From IMG/VR virus record IMGVR_UViG_3300007541_000042, positions 1 through 42,983 of that record: a stretch of 42,983 nt of DNA; one strand, given 5' to 3'. The translations under genes and the position numbers were made by a program. Source of the DNA: a virus. Positions 1 to 7,831 of the stretch are shown here, in pieces. Below the pieces are notes generated by a model. It was not told where the DNA came from and ran no database searches. It saw only the letters and a list, made by a program, of their open reading frames with translations. How positions within the stretch are numbered: the stretch's first letter is position 1; each line of letters begins with the position of its first letter.

Positions 1-97
1 AGTTTTCTGTGGCATAATCACGTGCCATCTGTAAGCAGTTAAAAGGATGCAAAAAAATCTCGCCCAGATTTTCTTCAAGTACAATCCAGAATTCCAT
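1..97 (-). CDS. Hypothetical protein, partial (runs off left edge)
   Basis: An ATG at 95-97 opens a frame that stays open to the left edge, giving 32 visible codons that begin MEFWIVLEENLGEIFLHPF. A good Shine-Dalgarno sequence (GGAGAG) sits about 6 bases upstream of the ATG, which is why I call it real. It overlaps the end of the preceding gene by 23 bases, as is common in this tightly packed cluster. The start MEFWIVLEEN resembles MYSVWIVNWN of the 634-768 gene in having an aromatic-rich first strand, so the two may be related. No function can be assigned. Confidence 0.6.
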   Translation of the reverse strand, partial: MEFWIVLEENLGEIFLHPFNCLQMARDYATEN

Positions 98-254
98 AAT
101 TCACTCTCCTCTGTTTTTTATAACACTCTGCACAATATCGTTTAACATCTGTGTGGTCGAATCCATATAACAAAACAACATCACAACCATTACAAAGGCA
201 GGCCCCTCTGCCGTTGTTAAACTTGACTATGGCGTTCTTATATTTTGTTGTCAT
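75..254 (-). CDS. Small four-cysteine zinc-ribbon-like protein
   Basis: The product is 59 residues. Two cysteine pairs are visible, CNGC in the first half and CAEC in the second, about 20 residues apart, which is the spacing of a small zinc ribbon. A conserved-looking GRGACLCNGC segment precedes the first pair. I start at the ATG at 252-254; a GTG one codon upstream is also possible. The ATG overlaps the TGA of the preceding gene, so translation is probably coupled. The partner (DNA, RNA or protein) is unknown. The metal-binding assignment rests only on the cysteine pattern. Confidence 0.6.
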   Translation of the reverse strand: MTTKYKNAIVKFNNGRGACLCNGCDVVLLYGFDHTDVKRYCAECYKKQRRVNYGILDCT

Positions 255-454
255 CACTCACTGTTCCCTGCCAACATGTTTCTGGCGCTCTCCTGTATCC
301 ATTTAGGTATGGATGGATCATCTTCTGCTATGCACGCTATAAACGCCTCTAAGTCCTCAATCCGACTCAGTGCCTCATAAGCCGCATTAGTAATATCATC
401 CATTGTGATGCGCTCATCTGTGTCATCTAACCATCGCTCTATTATTAGTGCCAT
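254..454 (-). CDS. Hypothetical acidic helical protein
   Basis: A 66-residue acidic protein, probably all helical (WLDDTDERITMDDITNAAYE, then a second amphipathic helix). I recognise no family. The ATG at 452-454 has GGAGAA about 8 bases upstream; the GTG one codon earlier is less likely. Its stop overlaps the start of the zinc-ribbon gene and its own start follows the preceding stop at once, so it belongs to an operon of tiny genes downstream of the lysis genes. Confidence 0.55.
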   Translation of the reverse strand: MALIIERWLDDTDERITMDDITNAAYEALSRIEDLEAFIACIAEDDPSIPKWIQESARNMLAGNSE

Positions 455-457
455 CAC

Positions 458-637
458 TCATTCTCCGTTCCACATATTTTCCATTTCGACTTTATTTAAG
501 TTATATCCAATCGCATTCATAAAATTAACCCAACGGAAAAACAGATCTTTAGTATCAAGCTCGCTATTATTAAATTCAAAAATAATAGTATCTTCACCAT
601 CTATATATTTCCAAATTATAGTCGAATCAAGCTTCAT
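458..637 (-). CDS. Hypothetical small protein
   Basis: A 59-codon frame opens at ATG 635-637 and ends with TGA at 458-460. AGAAGGA lies about 6 bases upstream of the ATG, a good ribosome binding site. The product starts MKLDSTIIWKYIDGEDTIIF and alternates beta-like and acidic stretches. The ATG overlaps the TGA of the upstream gene (ATGA type), supporting coupled translation. Function unknown. Confidence 0.55.
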   Translation of the reverse strand: MKLDSTIIWKYIDGEDTIIFEFNNSELDTKDLFFRWVNFMNAIGYNLNKVEMENMWNGE

Positions 638-768
638 GAAACATCCTTCTCAAAAAGAGTTGCTCCTGGTTTATTACGTGCAAAATCTTTAGCAATATGA
701 TACGAATTAAACCATCGTTCAAATCGTTTGTTGTCTCTATTCCAATTTACAATCCATACAGAATACAT
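634..768 (-). CDS. Hypothetical small protein
   Basis: A 44-residue frame from ATG 766-768 to TGA 634-636, starting MYSVWIVNWNRDNKRFERWF. GGAG lies about 9 bases upstream of the start, inside the end of the preceding gene. The protein is basic and aromatic-rich. It fills what would otherwise be an empty gap between better supported genes, with a 4-base overlap to the next start. I cannot assign a function. Confidence 0.5.
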   Translation of the reverse strand: MYSVWIVNWNRDNKRFERWFNSYHIAKDFARNKPGATLFEKDVS

Positions 769-769
769 A

Positions 770-1099
770 TTATTCAACTCCAGTAGGTCTATACATATAA
801 ACAATATCTTTTAAAGTATGATTAAATTTGTCTTGGATATACTTTACATAATAGTATGAAGTCCAGATTTGATCATTTTCATACTTAGCTATAATTGAGG
901 TATCAACGGTTTTAGTACCGGGAACATAAGTAAGAGATTTAAAAGTTATAAGATAAATATCGTTATACCTCAAGTTATACCACTCTACTACAGAGGCGAG
1001 CCTAGAGGCTGTCTGTATTTCTACAAAATCTCCTAAAGTCTCTTTTACTAAAGTATTTCCAAACTTATCATAAACCTCCGTTATCAATGCGATTTTCAT
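770..1099 (-). CDS. Hypothetical protein
   Basis: A 109-residue protein of mixed beta/alpha character with many Tyr and Thr residues. AGGAAA sits about 5 bases upstream of the ATG. There is no signal peptide or membrane segment and I recognise no motif. It follows the holin-like gene by 8 bases and so is probably co-transcribed with the lysis genes, but nothing in it points to lysis. Confidence 0.65.
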   Translation of the reverse strand: MKIALITEVYDKFGNTLVKETLGDFVEIQTASRLASVVEWYNLRYNDIYLITFKSLTYVPGTKTVDTSIIAKYENDQIWTSYYYVKYIQDKFNHTLKDIVYMYRPTGVE

Positions 1100-1107
1100 A
1101 ATATTTC

Positions 1108-1329
1108 CTATTTAAAAGTTATATCGATATCTTCCTTATTAGGAACTGCTTGAGTAATTTTTCTTACGCTAGTTAATAATCCATATAAAAAATACAAAGC
1201 ATAAAGAGTAACTGGTAAAAATAAAATAACCCAGGATATACAAAATGAATCATTAGAATTACAAAGTATTAATTTTAAAACAGCAAGAATTACTGTTATT
1301 GTGGGTAAAAGATATATTAATTTTTTCAT
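1108..1329 (-). CDS. Small two-TM membrane protein, candidate holin
   Basis: A 73-residue protein with two hydrophobic segments (about residues 4-23 and 31-52) separated by a short polar loop, then a charged cytoplasmic-type tail. This is the size and shape of many phage holins. Its ATG overlaps the endolysin stop (ATGA), so the two genes are translationally coupled, and holin-endolysin adjacency is standard in phages. The role of making membrane lesions that release the endolysin is inferred from topology and position; there is no recognisable holin family signature. Confidence 0.55.
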   Translation of the reverse strand: MKKLIYLLPTITVILAVLKLILCNSNDSFCISWVILFLPVTLYALYFLYGLLTSVRKITQAVPNKEDIDITFK

Positions 1330-1880
1330 ACTAAACCTTCTTTAATAAGCTCATTAAAAAGTGTAGTAATACGGTTATTCCAGCCTCTCCAAAATTTCTT
1401 ATTATCATACATACTTGCAATAGTACGGTATGATTTTAAACGCCTCAGATATAGCTCAAAAGCTAAGTCTTTTGGAGGTTTGTTCATCACCTTTAATAGT
1501 GTTTTAGGGCCTAAAAGACCATCAGGTCTTGCAAGTACTAATTCCTGTAAATTAGTTATAGCACTGGTTGGACCGCTGTTTACCGCCCAATCTGCTAGAA
1601 TAATATCTACACCGCTAGGTAATTCATCTGCTTTTACAGCATCCCAATAATAACACTGATAGATCTGTATGGCATCTTGTTCAGAAATTTGATATAAACG
1701 TTCAGAGGCCTCTTCTAATGAACATGGAAAATCTCTGTCTTCCGCATCATTTATGTAATCTTGAAATGTTTTAGCAGTGATTCCACGATTTGTTAAGCCA
1801 CCTCTATCTGAAGTATCATTTGATAATCCACCTTCTGCTCTTAAAACTAAATCCACAAACAAATTAAAGTTCTCAACCAT
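1326..1880 (-). CDS. Endolysin, GH108 (ZliS-type) N-acetylmuramidase
   Basis: A 184-residue peptidoglycan hydrolase of the glycoside hydrolase 108 type, expected to cut the MurNAc-GlcNAc bond at the end of infection. The N-terminal AEGG motif carries the family's catalytic Glu (E16). It is followed by the typical NRGIT segment (about residues 31-35), the YWD stretch and ADWAVNSGP (about 141-149 of the fold's second helix pair), then a C-terminal peptidoglycan-binding-like part with GLLGPKT. Length matches the family. No signal peptide is visible, so it needs a holin, and the next gene is a two-TM protein. A terminator and a 56-base gap separate it from the gene upstream. Confidence 0.88.
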   Translation of the reverse strand: MVENFNLFVDLVLRAEGGLSNDTSDRGGLTNRGITAKTFQDYINDAEDRDFPCSLEEASERLYQISEQDAIQIYQCYYWDAVKADELPSGVDIILADWAVNSGPTSAITNLQELVLARPDGLLGPKTLLKVMNKPPKDLAFELYLRRLKSYRTIASMYDNKKFWRGWNNRITTLFNELIKEGLV

Positions 1881-1904
1881 ATATCACCATCCATAATTTT
1901 GCAA

Positions 1905-1928
1905 TAAAAACCCCTCACAAAGAGGGGT
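1905..1928 (-). terminator. Rho-independent terminator
   Basis: On the minus strand ACCCCTC (1928-1922) pairs with GAGGGGT (1916-1910) around a 5-base loop, followed by a run of five T (1910-1906). It lies just after the stop of the terminase-like gene at 1937 and before the endolysin gene, so endolysin expression would depend on readthrough or on a promoter I do not see. Confidence 0.85.
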
Positions 1929-1936
1929 CATATATG

Positions 1937-2491
1937 TTAATGTTTTGCATCCGGAGAAACGTCTCTAGCATGGTTAATGTCAGAGCTTACGATTTCAGCA
2001 TCTGTTATATTAACCCCTGTAAGCGTAATTTGAAAAGGTTTCTTTTCAGTAACCTCTTGCTCAATCTTCTCAGGAACGTATCGGTATCCGTATCTCATTA
2101 AGTCATTTACTATTTTTTGTTTATTGATCATTAATGATGCTAATGCCGGAGCAGAATATCTTCGTGGATGATTAGGATCTTCCATTTCTGCAATAATCTG
2201 CGCAGTTTCATGGTATAACTCTACCATAGCTAGCATCGGATCGAAATTCAATTCTTTTAAACGATCTACTGAATGTTTTGAAAATTGGTTTCTAGAACCT
2301 CTAGGTCTTCCTGCACCGGGGCGTTTACCACCGTTTACACCTTTTTCAGCCTTGGGTTCTGTTGCGTTTGGATCAACAAGGGCCTTGTCTTTTGCGATGT
2401 TAGGATCGGATTTGTATCCACCTCCCGCTGTATTATAGTCAAGCCCGAGGTCATCGAACGTTTTATCAAGGTTTGACTTGTCGTCGCTCAT
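1937..2491 (-). CDS. Putative terminase small subunit
   Basis: A 184-residue protein with an acidic, disordered N-terminus (about 1-50), then a basic Gly/Arg/Pro segment GGKRPGAGRPRGSRN (about 54-68) that looks like an AT-hook, then a helical region (SVDRLKELNFDPMLAMVELY). The GKRPGAGRP-type start followed by the 'LKELNFDP...ELY' helices is familiar from phage terminase small subunits, which bind the packaging site and load the motor. AGAGGAAA precedes the ATG. The large subunit is not in the window and may lie beyond the left edge. The call is by resemblance only; other phage DNA-binding proteins share this segment. Confidence 0.6.
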   Translation of the reverse strand: MSDDKSNLDKTFDDLGLDYNTAGGGYKSDPNIAKDKALVDPNATEPKAEKGVNGGKRPGAGRPRGSRNQFSKHSVDRLKELNFDPMLAMVELYHETAQIIAEMEDPNHPRRYSAPALASLMINKQKIVNDLMRYGYRYVPEKIEQEVTEKKPFQITLTGVNITDAEIVSSDINHARDVSPDAKH

Positions 2492-2500
2492 AACTTTCCT

Positions 2501-2707
2501 CTATGGTTTACCAGCTTTAACCCACTCATAAAATGAATTAAAACCTAAAAATGTTGCTCTTTGCCTATCAGTACTAAATTTCAAATTATTAAACGCTTCA
2601 CGAATAGCGATTTCTTTTATTAGAGAATGATCCAACTTAGACTCCTCGTTTTTCTTTTTTCTGAAAGTTTTTAACTTCTTTTTTGTGTTAGGTAGTATTA
2701 TAGACAT
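2501..2707 (-). CDS. Hypothetical basic protein
   Basis: A 68-residue, strongly basic protein with a Lys-rich N-terminal tract (about residues 9-20) and a C-terminal helix ending NSFYEWVKAGKP. AAGGAC lies 6 bases upstream of the ATG. The ending resembles a small helix-turn-helix or recombination-helper fold but I cannot name a family. It sits 9 bases upstream of the terminase-like gene, so it may act in packaging or DNA binding; this is inferred from charge and position only. Confidence 0.6.
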   Translation of the reverse strand: MSIILPNTKKKLKTFRKKKNEESKLDHSLIKEIAIREAFNNLKFSTDRQRATFLGFNSFYEWVKAGKP

Positions 2708-2764
2708 GGCTAAGTCCTTGTTTTTAAATAAAAACTAATTTACTCATCAAGGAGTTATTTGGTA

Positions 2765-3310
2765 TTAAGTATTAAAAAAGAAAACTTGAAAAAGTCTTCC
2801 ATTATATTTGTTAGTGCCAAATCCGGGTTTAGGGTAACTACAATGGTAATAAGCGCCGGGGTAAATTATAGCGCGATTAAAAACGTTAGCACACTCTAAA
2901 ACGGGGGTCCAGTCCGACATTAAGTTAGACACCTCATTGTAGTCTATATCATGCCAATCTTCTAACCTCATAATCTTACTGTCATTGTGCTGAAATAAAG
3001 CAGTGCCTGAATCTAGAGGAGCATCGGGTGTTAAATAAACAACAGCCGCATATTCTGTCGCATCACGGTGAACCCAAGTAATGGCATCCTCTGTAGTATA
3101 TTGAAAAGCAGTATTGTATTCTCCAGGCCAATACGTAATCTTTTTGTTAATTAAGCTCTCAAAGTGAGCCTTTAAGTTATTAGACCAATCAGACGGAACG
3201 GGAGCGCTTCTAGCACCGGGATAATTACCTGTTACAGTGAAGCTTTGTTTTAAAGCATAGCTCCTAACTTCTTCGGGATTTCTATAAAATCCGTCTTCTA
3301 TAAATATCAT
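2765..3310 (-). CDS. DUF6445-like 2OG-Fe(II) oxygenase-type protein
   Basis: A 181-residue protein with the layout of the small phage DUF6445 / 2-oxoglutarate-Fe(II) oxygenase-like family. Candidate iron ligands are H81 and D83 in WVHRDATEY and H156 in YPGAYYHCSYPKPGFG, with R172 in the GRLFQVFFFN strand in the position usual for the 2OG carboxylate. The double-stranded beta-helix pattern (AAVVYLTPDAPLDSGTALF) is clear. The substrate is unknown; protein hydroxylation or a base modification are both possible. Its start overlaps the clpP stop, so the two are co-translated. The fold is well supported, the activity is not. Confidence 0.72.
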   Translation of the reverse strand: MIFIEDGFYRNPEEVRSYALKQSFTVTGNYPGARSAPVPSDWSNNLKAHFESLINKKITYWPGEYNTAFQYTTEDAITWVHRDATEYAAVVYLTPDAPLDSGTALFQHNDSKIMRLEDWHDIDYNEVSNLMSDWTPVLECANVFNRAIIYPGAYYHCSYPKPGFGTNKYNGRLFQVFFFNT

Positions 3311-3876
3311 TAGTATGTCTCTTTTATTTTATCAATAAGACCGTGAGTTACGCACTCTTGAGGAGACAACCAAATATCATTAGGTCCAATTAAATTTTTC
3401 TTAATATAAGATTCTGATTTACCCGTACATTTACGATAATGATTTAGCATCCTTTCTGTGGTAAACTCAAATTCTTTCTGTTGAGCTTCAAGGTCATAAG
3501 AAGTCCCTTTTGCCCCCCAAGACCATGTATGTGACATTACACTAGTATTATGTGTAATTGATCTGTGACCTTTCTCTCCTGCCATCAATGTTAAAACCCC
3601 ACAAGAGGCAACCATACCTTGACCTAGTGTGTGCACAGGTATCTTACTTGTTTTCATAACATCGATCAAGTGGAAACAAGAGTGTACAGAGCCTCCGGGA
3701 GAGTTAATTACTAAAGTTAAAAATTCGGGCCTTAACTCTAGGGGAAGTAAATTGTATTCCATGATTCGTGCTACTATAGGCATAACTGTTTCTTGTGAGA
3801 ACTCAGAAGTTAGTAACATAATACCGCTTTTTGTAAGCATTTTTCCGGGAGTTTCATATACAGGTGTTTCTGACAT
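3310..3876 (-). CDS. clpP: ClpP-like serine protease
   Basis: A 188-residue ClpP-family protease. The catalytic triad is visible: S91 in GMVASCG, H116 in TSVMSHTW, and D167 in GPNDIWLS followed by the family's ECVTHGLIDKI ending. The oxyanion segment INSPGGSV (about 57-64) is intact. The residue after the nucleophile is Cys rather than the usual Met. In phages such proteins serve as capsid maturation proteases or copy the host ClpP; which applies here is not clear. Neighbours are a small acidic gene (just upstream) and the DUF6445 gene (overlapping). AAAGG precedes the ATG. Confidence 0.9.
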   Translation of the reverse strand: MSETPVYETPGKMLTKSGIMLLTSEFSQETVMPIVARIMEYNLLPLELRPEFLTLVINSPGGSVHSCFHLIDVMKTSKIPVHTLGQGMVASCGVLTLMAGEKGHRSITHNTSVMSHTWSWGAKGTSYDLEAQQKEFEFTTERMLNHYRKCTGKSESYIKKNLIGPNDIWLSPQECVTHGLIDKIKETY

Positions 3877-4188
3877 TTATTTACCTTTAAATGTAGCGGC
3901 TTGATTCACCTTGTTTGGTCCACCAAATAAATCTACTTGGGTAGGATTCGAGGCGTCTACTAGCCCTTCAAGACTCGGATTATTTACACTCATGCCTGCC
4001 GCAATAAGCGCTCTCTTAGCGTCTTCTTTTTCTACAGCAGTTGCAATTCCGTTAACTATATCAAAGTAAATAGAAGCAGTTTGGTATAATTCTTCTTCTT
4101 CTATTTCTTCTCCTTTATAGAGCTCATCTCGCATAAAACCAACCATAAGCTCTATAGTTTCATCTCTAAATTTATCTGAAATAAGCAT
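3877..4188 (-). CDS. Hypothetical acidic protein with QVDLF motif
   Basis: A 103-residue acidic protein, helical in its first 75 residues (a run EGEEIEEEELY-like), with a flexible C-terminus carrying TQVDLFGG (about 82-90). QxxLF is the form of the bacterial beta-clamp binding peptide, and here it lies in a disordered-looking tail, as such peptides do. The start overlaps the upstream stop within the motif ATACTAATG, which is reused at several junctions in this genome. Function unknown; clamp binding is a guess from the motif. Confidence 0.6.
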   Translation of the reverse strand: MLISDKFRDETIELMVGFMRDELYKGEEIEEEELYQTASIYFDIVNGIATAVEKEDAKRALIAAGMSVNNPSLEGLVDASNPTQVDLFGGPNKVNQAATFKGK

Positions 4189-4514
4189 TAGTATCGTACC
4201 TGCTCTCTAGTTTCTGAAACAAAAGAGCTACGACTACGTACTAATTGAGGACTGATAGATCCCTTTTGTCTTTTAAATACAAAAGCAACTCGATTCTTAT
4301 TAGAATCAGTAGGTCCAATATTAATAACTTCTAAAATTTTACCTCTAATATATGATTTTTCTGTTTTACAGTTATGCAAACTTATAGTTCCATCAATAAA
4401 GTCACAACTGCGGCGTTCTGACATAACCCATGGCGCAGTAATATACACACCATTACCTAATAACTGAGTGTTAGATTCAACGGCTGGTGCGATAAGCATA
4501 ATATTTTCTTGCAT
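4188..4514 (-). CDS. Hypothetical beta-rich protein
   Basis: I start at ATG 4512-4514 (MQENIMLIAPAVES), which has AAGGA 7 bases upstream; an in-frame TTG further up lacks a binding site. The 108-residue product is beta-rich, with a small-barrel look in the stretch SYIRGKILEVINIG and a basic Ser/Arg tail. It resembles GroES-like small beta barrels in general shape (an early 'NIMLIAP' strand, a GKILEVINIGP strand), but I would not call it a co-chaperonin. It is the first gene after the phage promoter at 4591. Confidence 0.6.
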   Translation of the reverse strand: MQENIMLIAPAVESNTQLLGNGVYITAPWVMSERRSCDFIDGTISLHNCKTEKSYIRGKILEVINIGPTDSNKNRVAFVFKRQKGSISPQLVRSRSSFVSETREQVRY

Positions 4515-4590
4515 AAAAAATTCCTTATTTCTAGTATTAAAATTAAAAGCCAATTTGCATCATTGAGAGGCCGGGCAATTATCTTCTGTT

Positions 4591-4607
4591 CTTTAGTGTG
4601 ATCAATC
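4591..4607 (-). promoter_or_regulatory. Phage (T7-like) RNA polymerase promoter, variant
   Basis: Minus-strand TGATCACACTAAAG (4604-4591) matches the TGATCACTCTATAG core found at 18239, 26517 and 39889 with two changes. The predicted +1 G is 4591. It overlaps the stop codon of the glycosyltransferase gene and lies 77 bases before the next ATG. It would drive the ClpP-terminase-endolysin block. The two changes suggest a weaker promoter. Confidence 0.65.
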
Positions 4608-5495
4608 TGATATTTTAATGATATTACGTTCCCAGTATTTATGCAATCTCTCTACACACTCTGGAAGCTCATTATAACTCCATTGGGACCACGATAACTT
4701 AATTAAGTCTGAAAGAATTAGTTCTGGATTCCAAAGAGGAGAACTTAAATCTTTAAAACAACTGTCATAGATAAAACAATCTGGAGAATGGGCATATACT
4801 GGCACCCCTTTTAAAACACTATCTACAGCAGATCCAGAAGACAGTACTACTGAAAACAGAGCGTTATCTAAATGATTTCCAATACCCTCTTCATCTAATG
4901 TAACATCATCAGTATTTTCTATAGTTTCTAGTAGAATAGGTAACGTTGTAAAATCTTCTCTATCAAACCGTTTATTGTATTTAACCCCAGGATGCTTTGC
5001 TACGATAATTGGGTTTTTATAATTATGTATTTTTCTTAACACATAAATCATTTGTGCCGCCCAAACATAGGGCCGCCATTCCTCTAAAGAAAAATCATGA
5101 GGGCACTGAAGAGCAATTACTATATTTTCCCCAATATTTCTTACACCAGAAAAAGAAACAGGAAGACGACTATCATCCTCATTGCCAAACAAAGCCATTC
5201 TGGATTGGGTACGTTTTGTAGAATTGCCAAACAACACTCTCATAGTTTGGTGAGCCCTACCTACTTCATTAATTACATCCCTCTTGAAAAATGGAGAATC
5301 GTAACTTAACATTGTAGGCTCTTTTAAATAAGTTTTCCAACGATCAGAGGATTGAGGGTTACTCGAAAGCATTCTACCTACATCGTAAGCATAACCGCTT
5401 CCAGAAATACAGGGCCAAAGGCCCCGCCAGTCATATCGATTAGCCTCTAGAATTAATTTATCTAGAAACTCCTTTTCACTAATATACTCTCTCAT
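4602..5495 (-). CDS. Putative GT-B-type glycosyltransferase
   Basis: A 297-residue protein. The C-terminal half carries FSVVLSSGSAVDSVLKGVPVYA (two pieces: SSGSAVDS then LKGVPVYA, about 214-231), the nucleotide-sugar binding signature seen in capsule-polysaccharide-type and other GT-B transferases. Upstream of it are IVIALQCPHD and NPIIVAKHPGVKYN, which fit Rossmann strands of the same fold. The protein is short for a full GT-B enzyme and its acceptor (DNA base, virion protein or glycan) cannot be told. A phage promoter overlaps its stop codon. Confidence 0.6.
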   Translation of the reverse strand: MREYISEKEFLDKLILEANRYDWRGLWPCISGSGYAYDVGRMLSSNPQSSDRWKTYLKEPTMLSYDSPFFKRDVINEVGRAHQTMRVLFGNSTKRTQSRMALFGNEDDSRLPVSFSGVRNIGENIVIALQCPHDFSLEEWRPYVWAAQMIYVLRKIHNYKNPIIVAKHPGVKYNKRFDREDFTTLPILLETIENTDDVTLDEEGIGNHLDNALFSVVLSSGSAVDSVLKGVPVYAHSPDCFIYDSCFKDLSSPLWNPELILSDLIKLSWSQWSYNELPECVERLHKYWERNIIKISD

Positions 5496-5496
5496 C

Positions 5497-6606
5497 TTAA
5501 AAGCTCAAGTTAAAAGAATCCATTACAGCACCAGTTACTTTTCGATTAGTTGAACTCAACCCACGGCCAATACTTGTAGTGATTGCTTGAAAAGATCGTG
5601 TTGGGCTCTTGCTAATAATTACATAATGTTCTGAAATATCCTCAAACAATTGTAAAAGCCTTTCTTCATCTAAGCCCCTTAATGACCAAGTATTAGTAAA
5701 ATTTCTTGAACTTTTAATTTGGTATCCCTTTAAAATTTTATAGACTTCTATATGTTTTAAATCACCAATGAATTTCATCTTTCTTGCGGCAGAGCTAATT
5801 GTTGCATAGCTTACTTTTTCTACATCAAGTAAAGCTACTTTTTTGCCTCTAAAATTTAAAGCTCTTGAATCAATTTCGATATTTGAAGCACTTAAACGCT
5901 TAAAAGACGGGAAGTTAATATTAAACCGAAGAGTTTCAGAACCACTTCTTGGATTAACAGAGAGACCCGTTTCTTCAGATTCGTTAAAAGTTAGTGATGC
6001 AACAGAGGGCCAAGCCCAAGAATCAACTAAGTTTCTCATATAAACCTTAAAATACTCTTTTTTAGAGTCAACTTCTATTTTTTCTAAATCTAAAGATGCA
6101 AAATTAATTACAAGATCACAAGCAACTACTTGAGTAATATTATTTTTAATGATTCTTTCATACATTTGAGCGAGAGTACATTTACGCTCTTTTTTGTCGT
6201 CAGAGGTCATGAATTCTTCATACCCTAAAGCTAAATAATAGGTATAAAGATCTTTAGGTGCGTCTATAAAACTATAGGACCTGTAATCATGCAAAGCTTC
6301 CGAAAGATTGCTTAATAGTCTACGGTGCAATAAATGGCCTTCAGTACATCCAATAATCTGTTCTACAGCATTGTCATAGACTGAATTAGTTGCCTCTTCT
6401 ATAACTTCTTTGGAAAATTCAGGAAATTGAGATACATATTCATTTTTTAGCAATTCCGAAATATGCTTCTGGGTTACTGCCTTTATGCGTTCAACTGAGT
6501 CTAATAACTCATTGTTTAGTCGCCCGTTTGTAACGCAGTCTTCAAATTGTTGCTTCCTAGTTAGAAAGTGATACTTTTCAACTATTTCAAAATTCTTAAA
6601 TAACAT
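5497..6606 (-). CDS. Hypothetical protein next to VWA/MoxR pair
   Basis: A 369-residue protein, mostly helical in its first 190 residues, mixed alpha/beta later, with a basic C-terminus (RNFTNTWSLRG, then GRGLSSTNRKVTGAVMDSF). I recognise no domain. It starts one base after the VWA protein's stop, with GAGGAA as binding site, so it is probably the third part of a MoxR-VWA-unknown unit. It could be the substrate or adaptor of the ATPase; that is inference from gene order alone. Confidence 0.7.
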   Translation of the reverse strand: MLFKNFEIVEKYHFLTRKQQFEDCVTNGRLNNELLDSVERIKAVTQKHISELLKNEYVSQFPEFSKEVIEEATNSVYDNAVEQIIGCTEGHLLHRRLLSNLSEALHDYRSYSFIDAPKDLYTYYLALGYEEFMTSDDKKERKCTLAQMYERIIKNNITQVVACDLVINFASLDLEKIEVDSKKEYFKVYMRNLVDSWAWPSVASLTFNESEETGLSVNPRSGSETLRFNINFPSFKRLSASNIEIDSRALNFRGKKVALLDVEKVSYATISSAARKMKFIGDLKHIEVYKILKGYQIKSSRNFTNTWSLRGLDEERLLQLFEDISEHYVIISKSPTRSFQAITTSIGRGLSSTNRKVTGAVMDSFNLSF

Positions 6607-6607
6607 A

Positions 6608-7819
6608 TTAATTCCTCATAAGGATTATATCGCCAAAAGGTACTTCATAGTTATAACCGTTAGTGCTAACAAAAATAACCGGATAAGGTGGAGCCTTTTC
6701 AGGAAAACAACTGCTGTTTACGTACATATCTGAAAAATAAATTACTTGGTCTACAAGTAAGTCTTTTTTCTCGATATAGTCAAATACTGGACGAAAGCTA
6801 GTGCCTCCTCCGCCAACAATATTAAAATCTTCTATGGTAAACCAAGTACTTCCATCATATTCTCTTACATTCGCAATACTGTAATCTGCGGATAACAAAT
6901 AAACCTTTTCAGGCTTAAGCTCATTAATAATGTAATTTACTTCAGAGCAAGATAACTCTAAAGCTTCAGTTGTCATAGAACCAGATGTGTCTAAACCTAT
7001 ACCAATAGATTTTACTTTAGACCCAACCATAGAAGGTAAATAAAGACCCTGTTCTAAAAACTTTCGGTTAGGGCTACTAAATGTATAATCCTCTTTATAA
7101 GGGGCCTTTACGCGAGCCTGTAATTGTTCTCTCCAGTCAATTTTATTCTCTTTAAGAGCCTTTAGCCTTTCTTTAGCACTTCCCGGAATTTGACCTCTTC
7201 CTGCGGATTGCGCCGCTTCTGCGGCACGGGTGATCATGTCATCAATTCGAGAGGCCCTCTCTTCTTGTTGAGAGGAGGATTCTTTTGCATTAGTATCAAA
7301 ATGGCTCTCTGCACCCTCTATTTGTTTTTTAACTGCATCTCTAGCCTCAGAATTAGGTGGGTTTTTTGAACTAGCGTTAGGCGTTCCTTCAAAAGGATTC
7401 TCTTTATCCTGCTGTATATTTCTTATATAGTTATATACTTCTTGCCACGCCCAACCATTTGTAACTCCAGTAGGGTCTCTAAGAGCGAACTCTGGTAATT
7501 CAAATCCTGATTTATCTAACTCATAATTTATAACCCAGTCAGTAGCCACATTAACTAGTTTTAAATCTTTTCCGGGATGAGGTACACAATGTTTTAAGAT
7601 AACATGCATTACCTCATGAGCTAGTACCCCTCGAGTCTCAGCCTCTGTAAGTCTGTTTGTAACAAAGTCGGAATTCCAGAAAAGATTAACAGAATCCGTA
7701 GCCATTGTCGGGATATCCACTCTTTCCTGCAGTTTAAGTTGCATTAGACAAGAACCAAAGAAGGGTTGTGAAAATGCAAGGTTAGTAACCGCCCTGCTTA
7801 TTTTAAGTTGTGCATCCAT
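6608..7819 (-). CDS. DUF2201-type metallopeptidase-like / VWA domain protein
   Basis: A 403-residue two-domain protein. The N-terminus carries a zinc-peptidase-like HExxH motif (H68-E69...H72, in LAHEVMHVILKH). The middle (about 130-215) is polar and low in complexity. The C-terminus is a von Willebrand A-like domain with the MIDAS signature DTSGS (in IGIGLDTSGSMT) and a later SDMYVN segment. Proteins with this layout pair with MoxR-family AAA+ ATPases, and such an ATPase gene lies just upstream. Whether it cleaves anything is unknown; in many family members the peptidase-like part is thought to be structural. Confidence 0.82.
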   Translation of the reverse strand: MDAQLKISRAVTNLAFSQPFFGSCLMQLKLQERVDIPTMATDSVNLFWNSDFVTNRLTEAETRGVLAHEVMHVILKHCVPHPGKDLKLVNVATDWVINYELDKSGFELPEFALRDPTGVTNGWAWQEVYNYIRNIQQDKENPFEGTPNASSKNPPNSEARDAVKKQIEGAESHFDTNAKESSSQQEERASRIDDMITRAAEAAQSAGRGQIPGSAKERLKALKENKIDWREQLQARVKAPYKEDYTFSSPNRKFLEQGLYLPSMVGSKVKSIGIGLDTSGSMTTEALELSCSEVNYIINELKPEKVYLLSADYSIANVREYDGSTWFTIEDFNIVGGGGTSFRPVFDYIEKKDLLVDQVIYFSDMYVNSSCFPEKAPPYPVIFVSTNGYNYEVPFGDIILMRN

Positions 7820-7831
7820 TTTGTAGTACCC

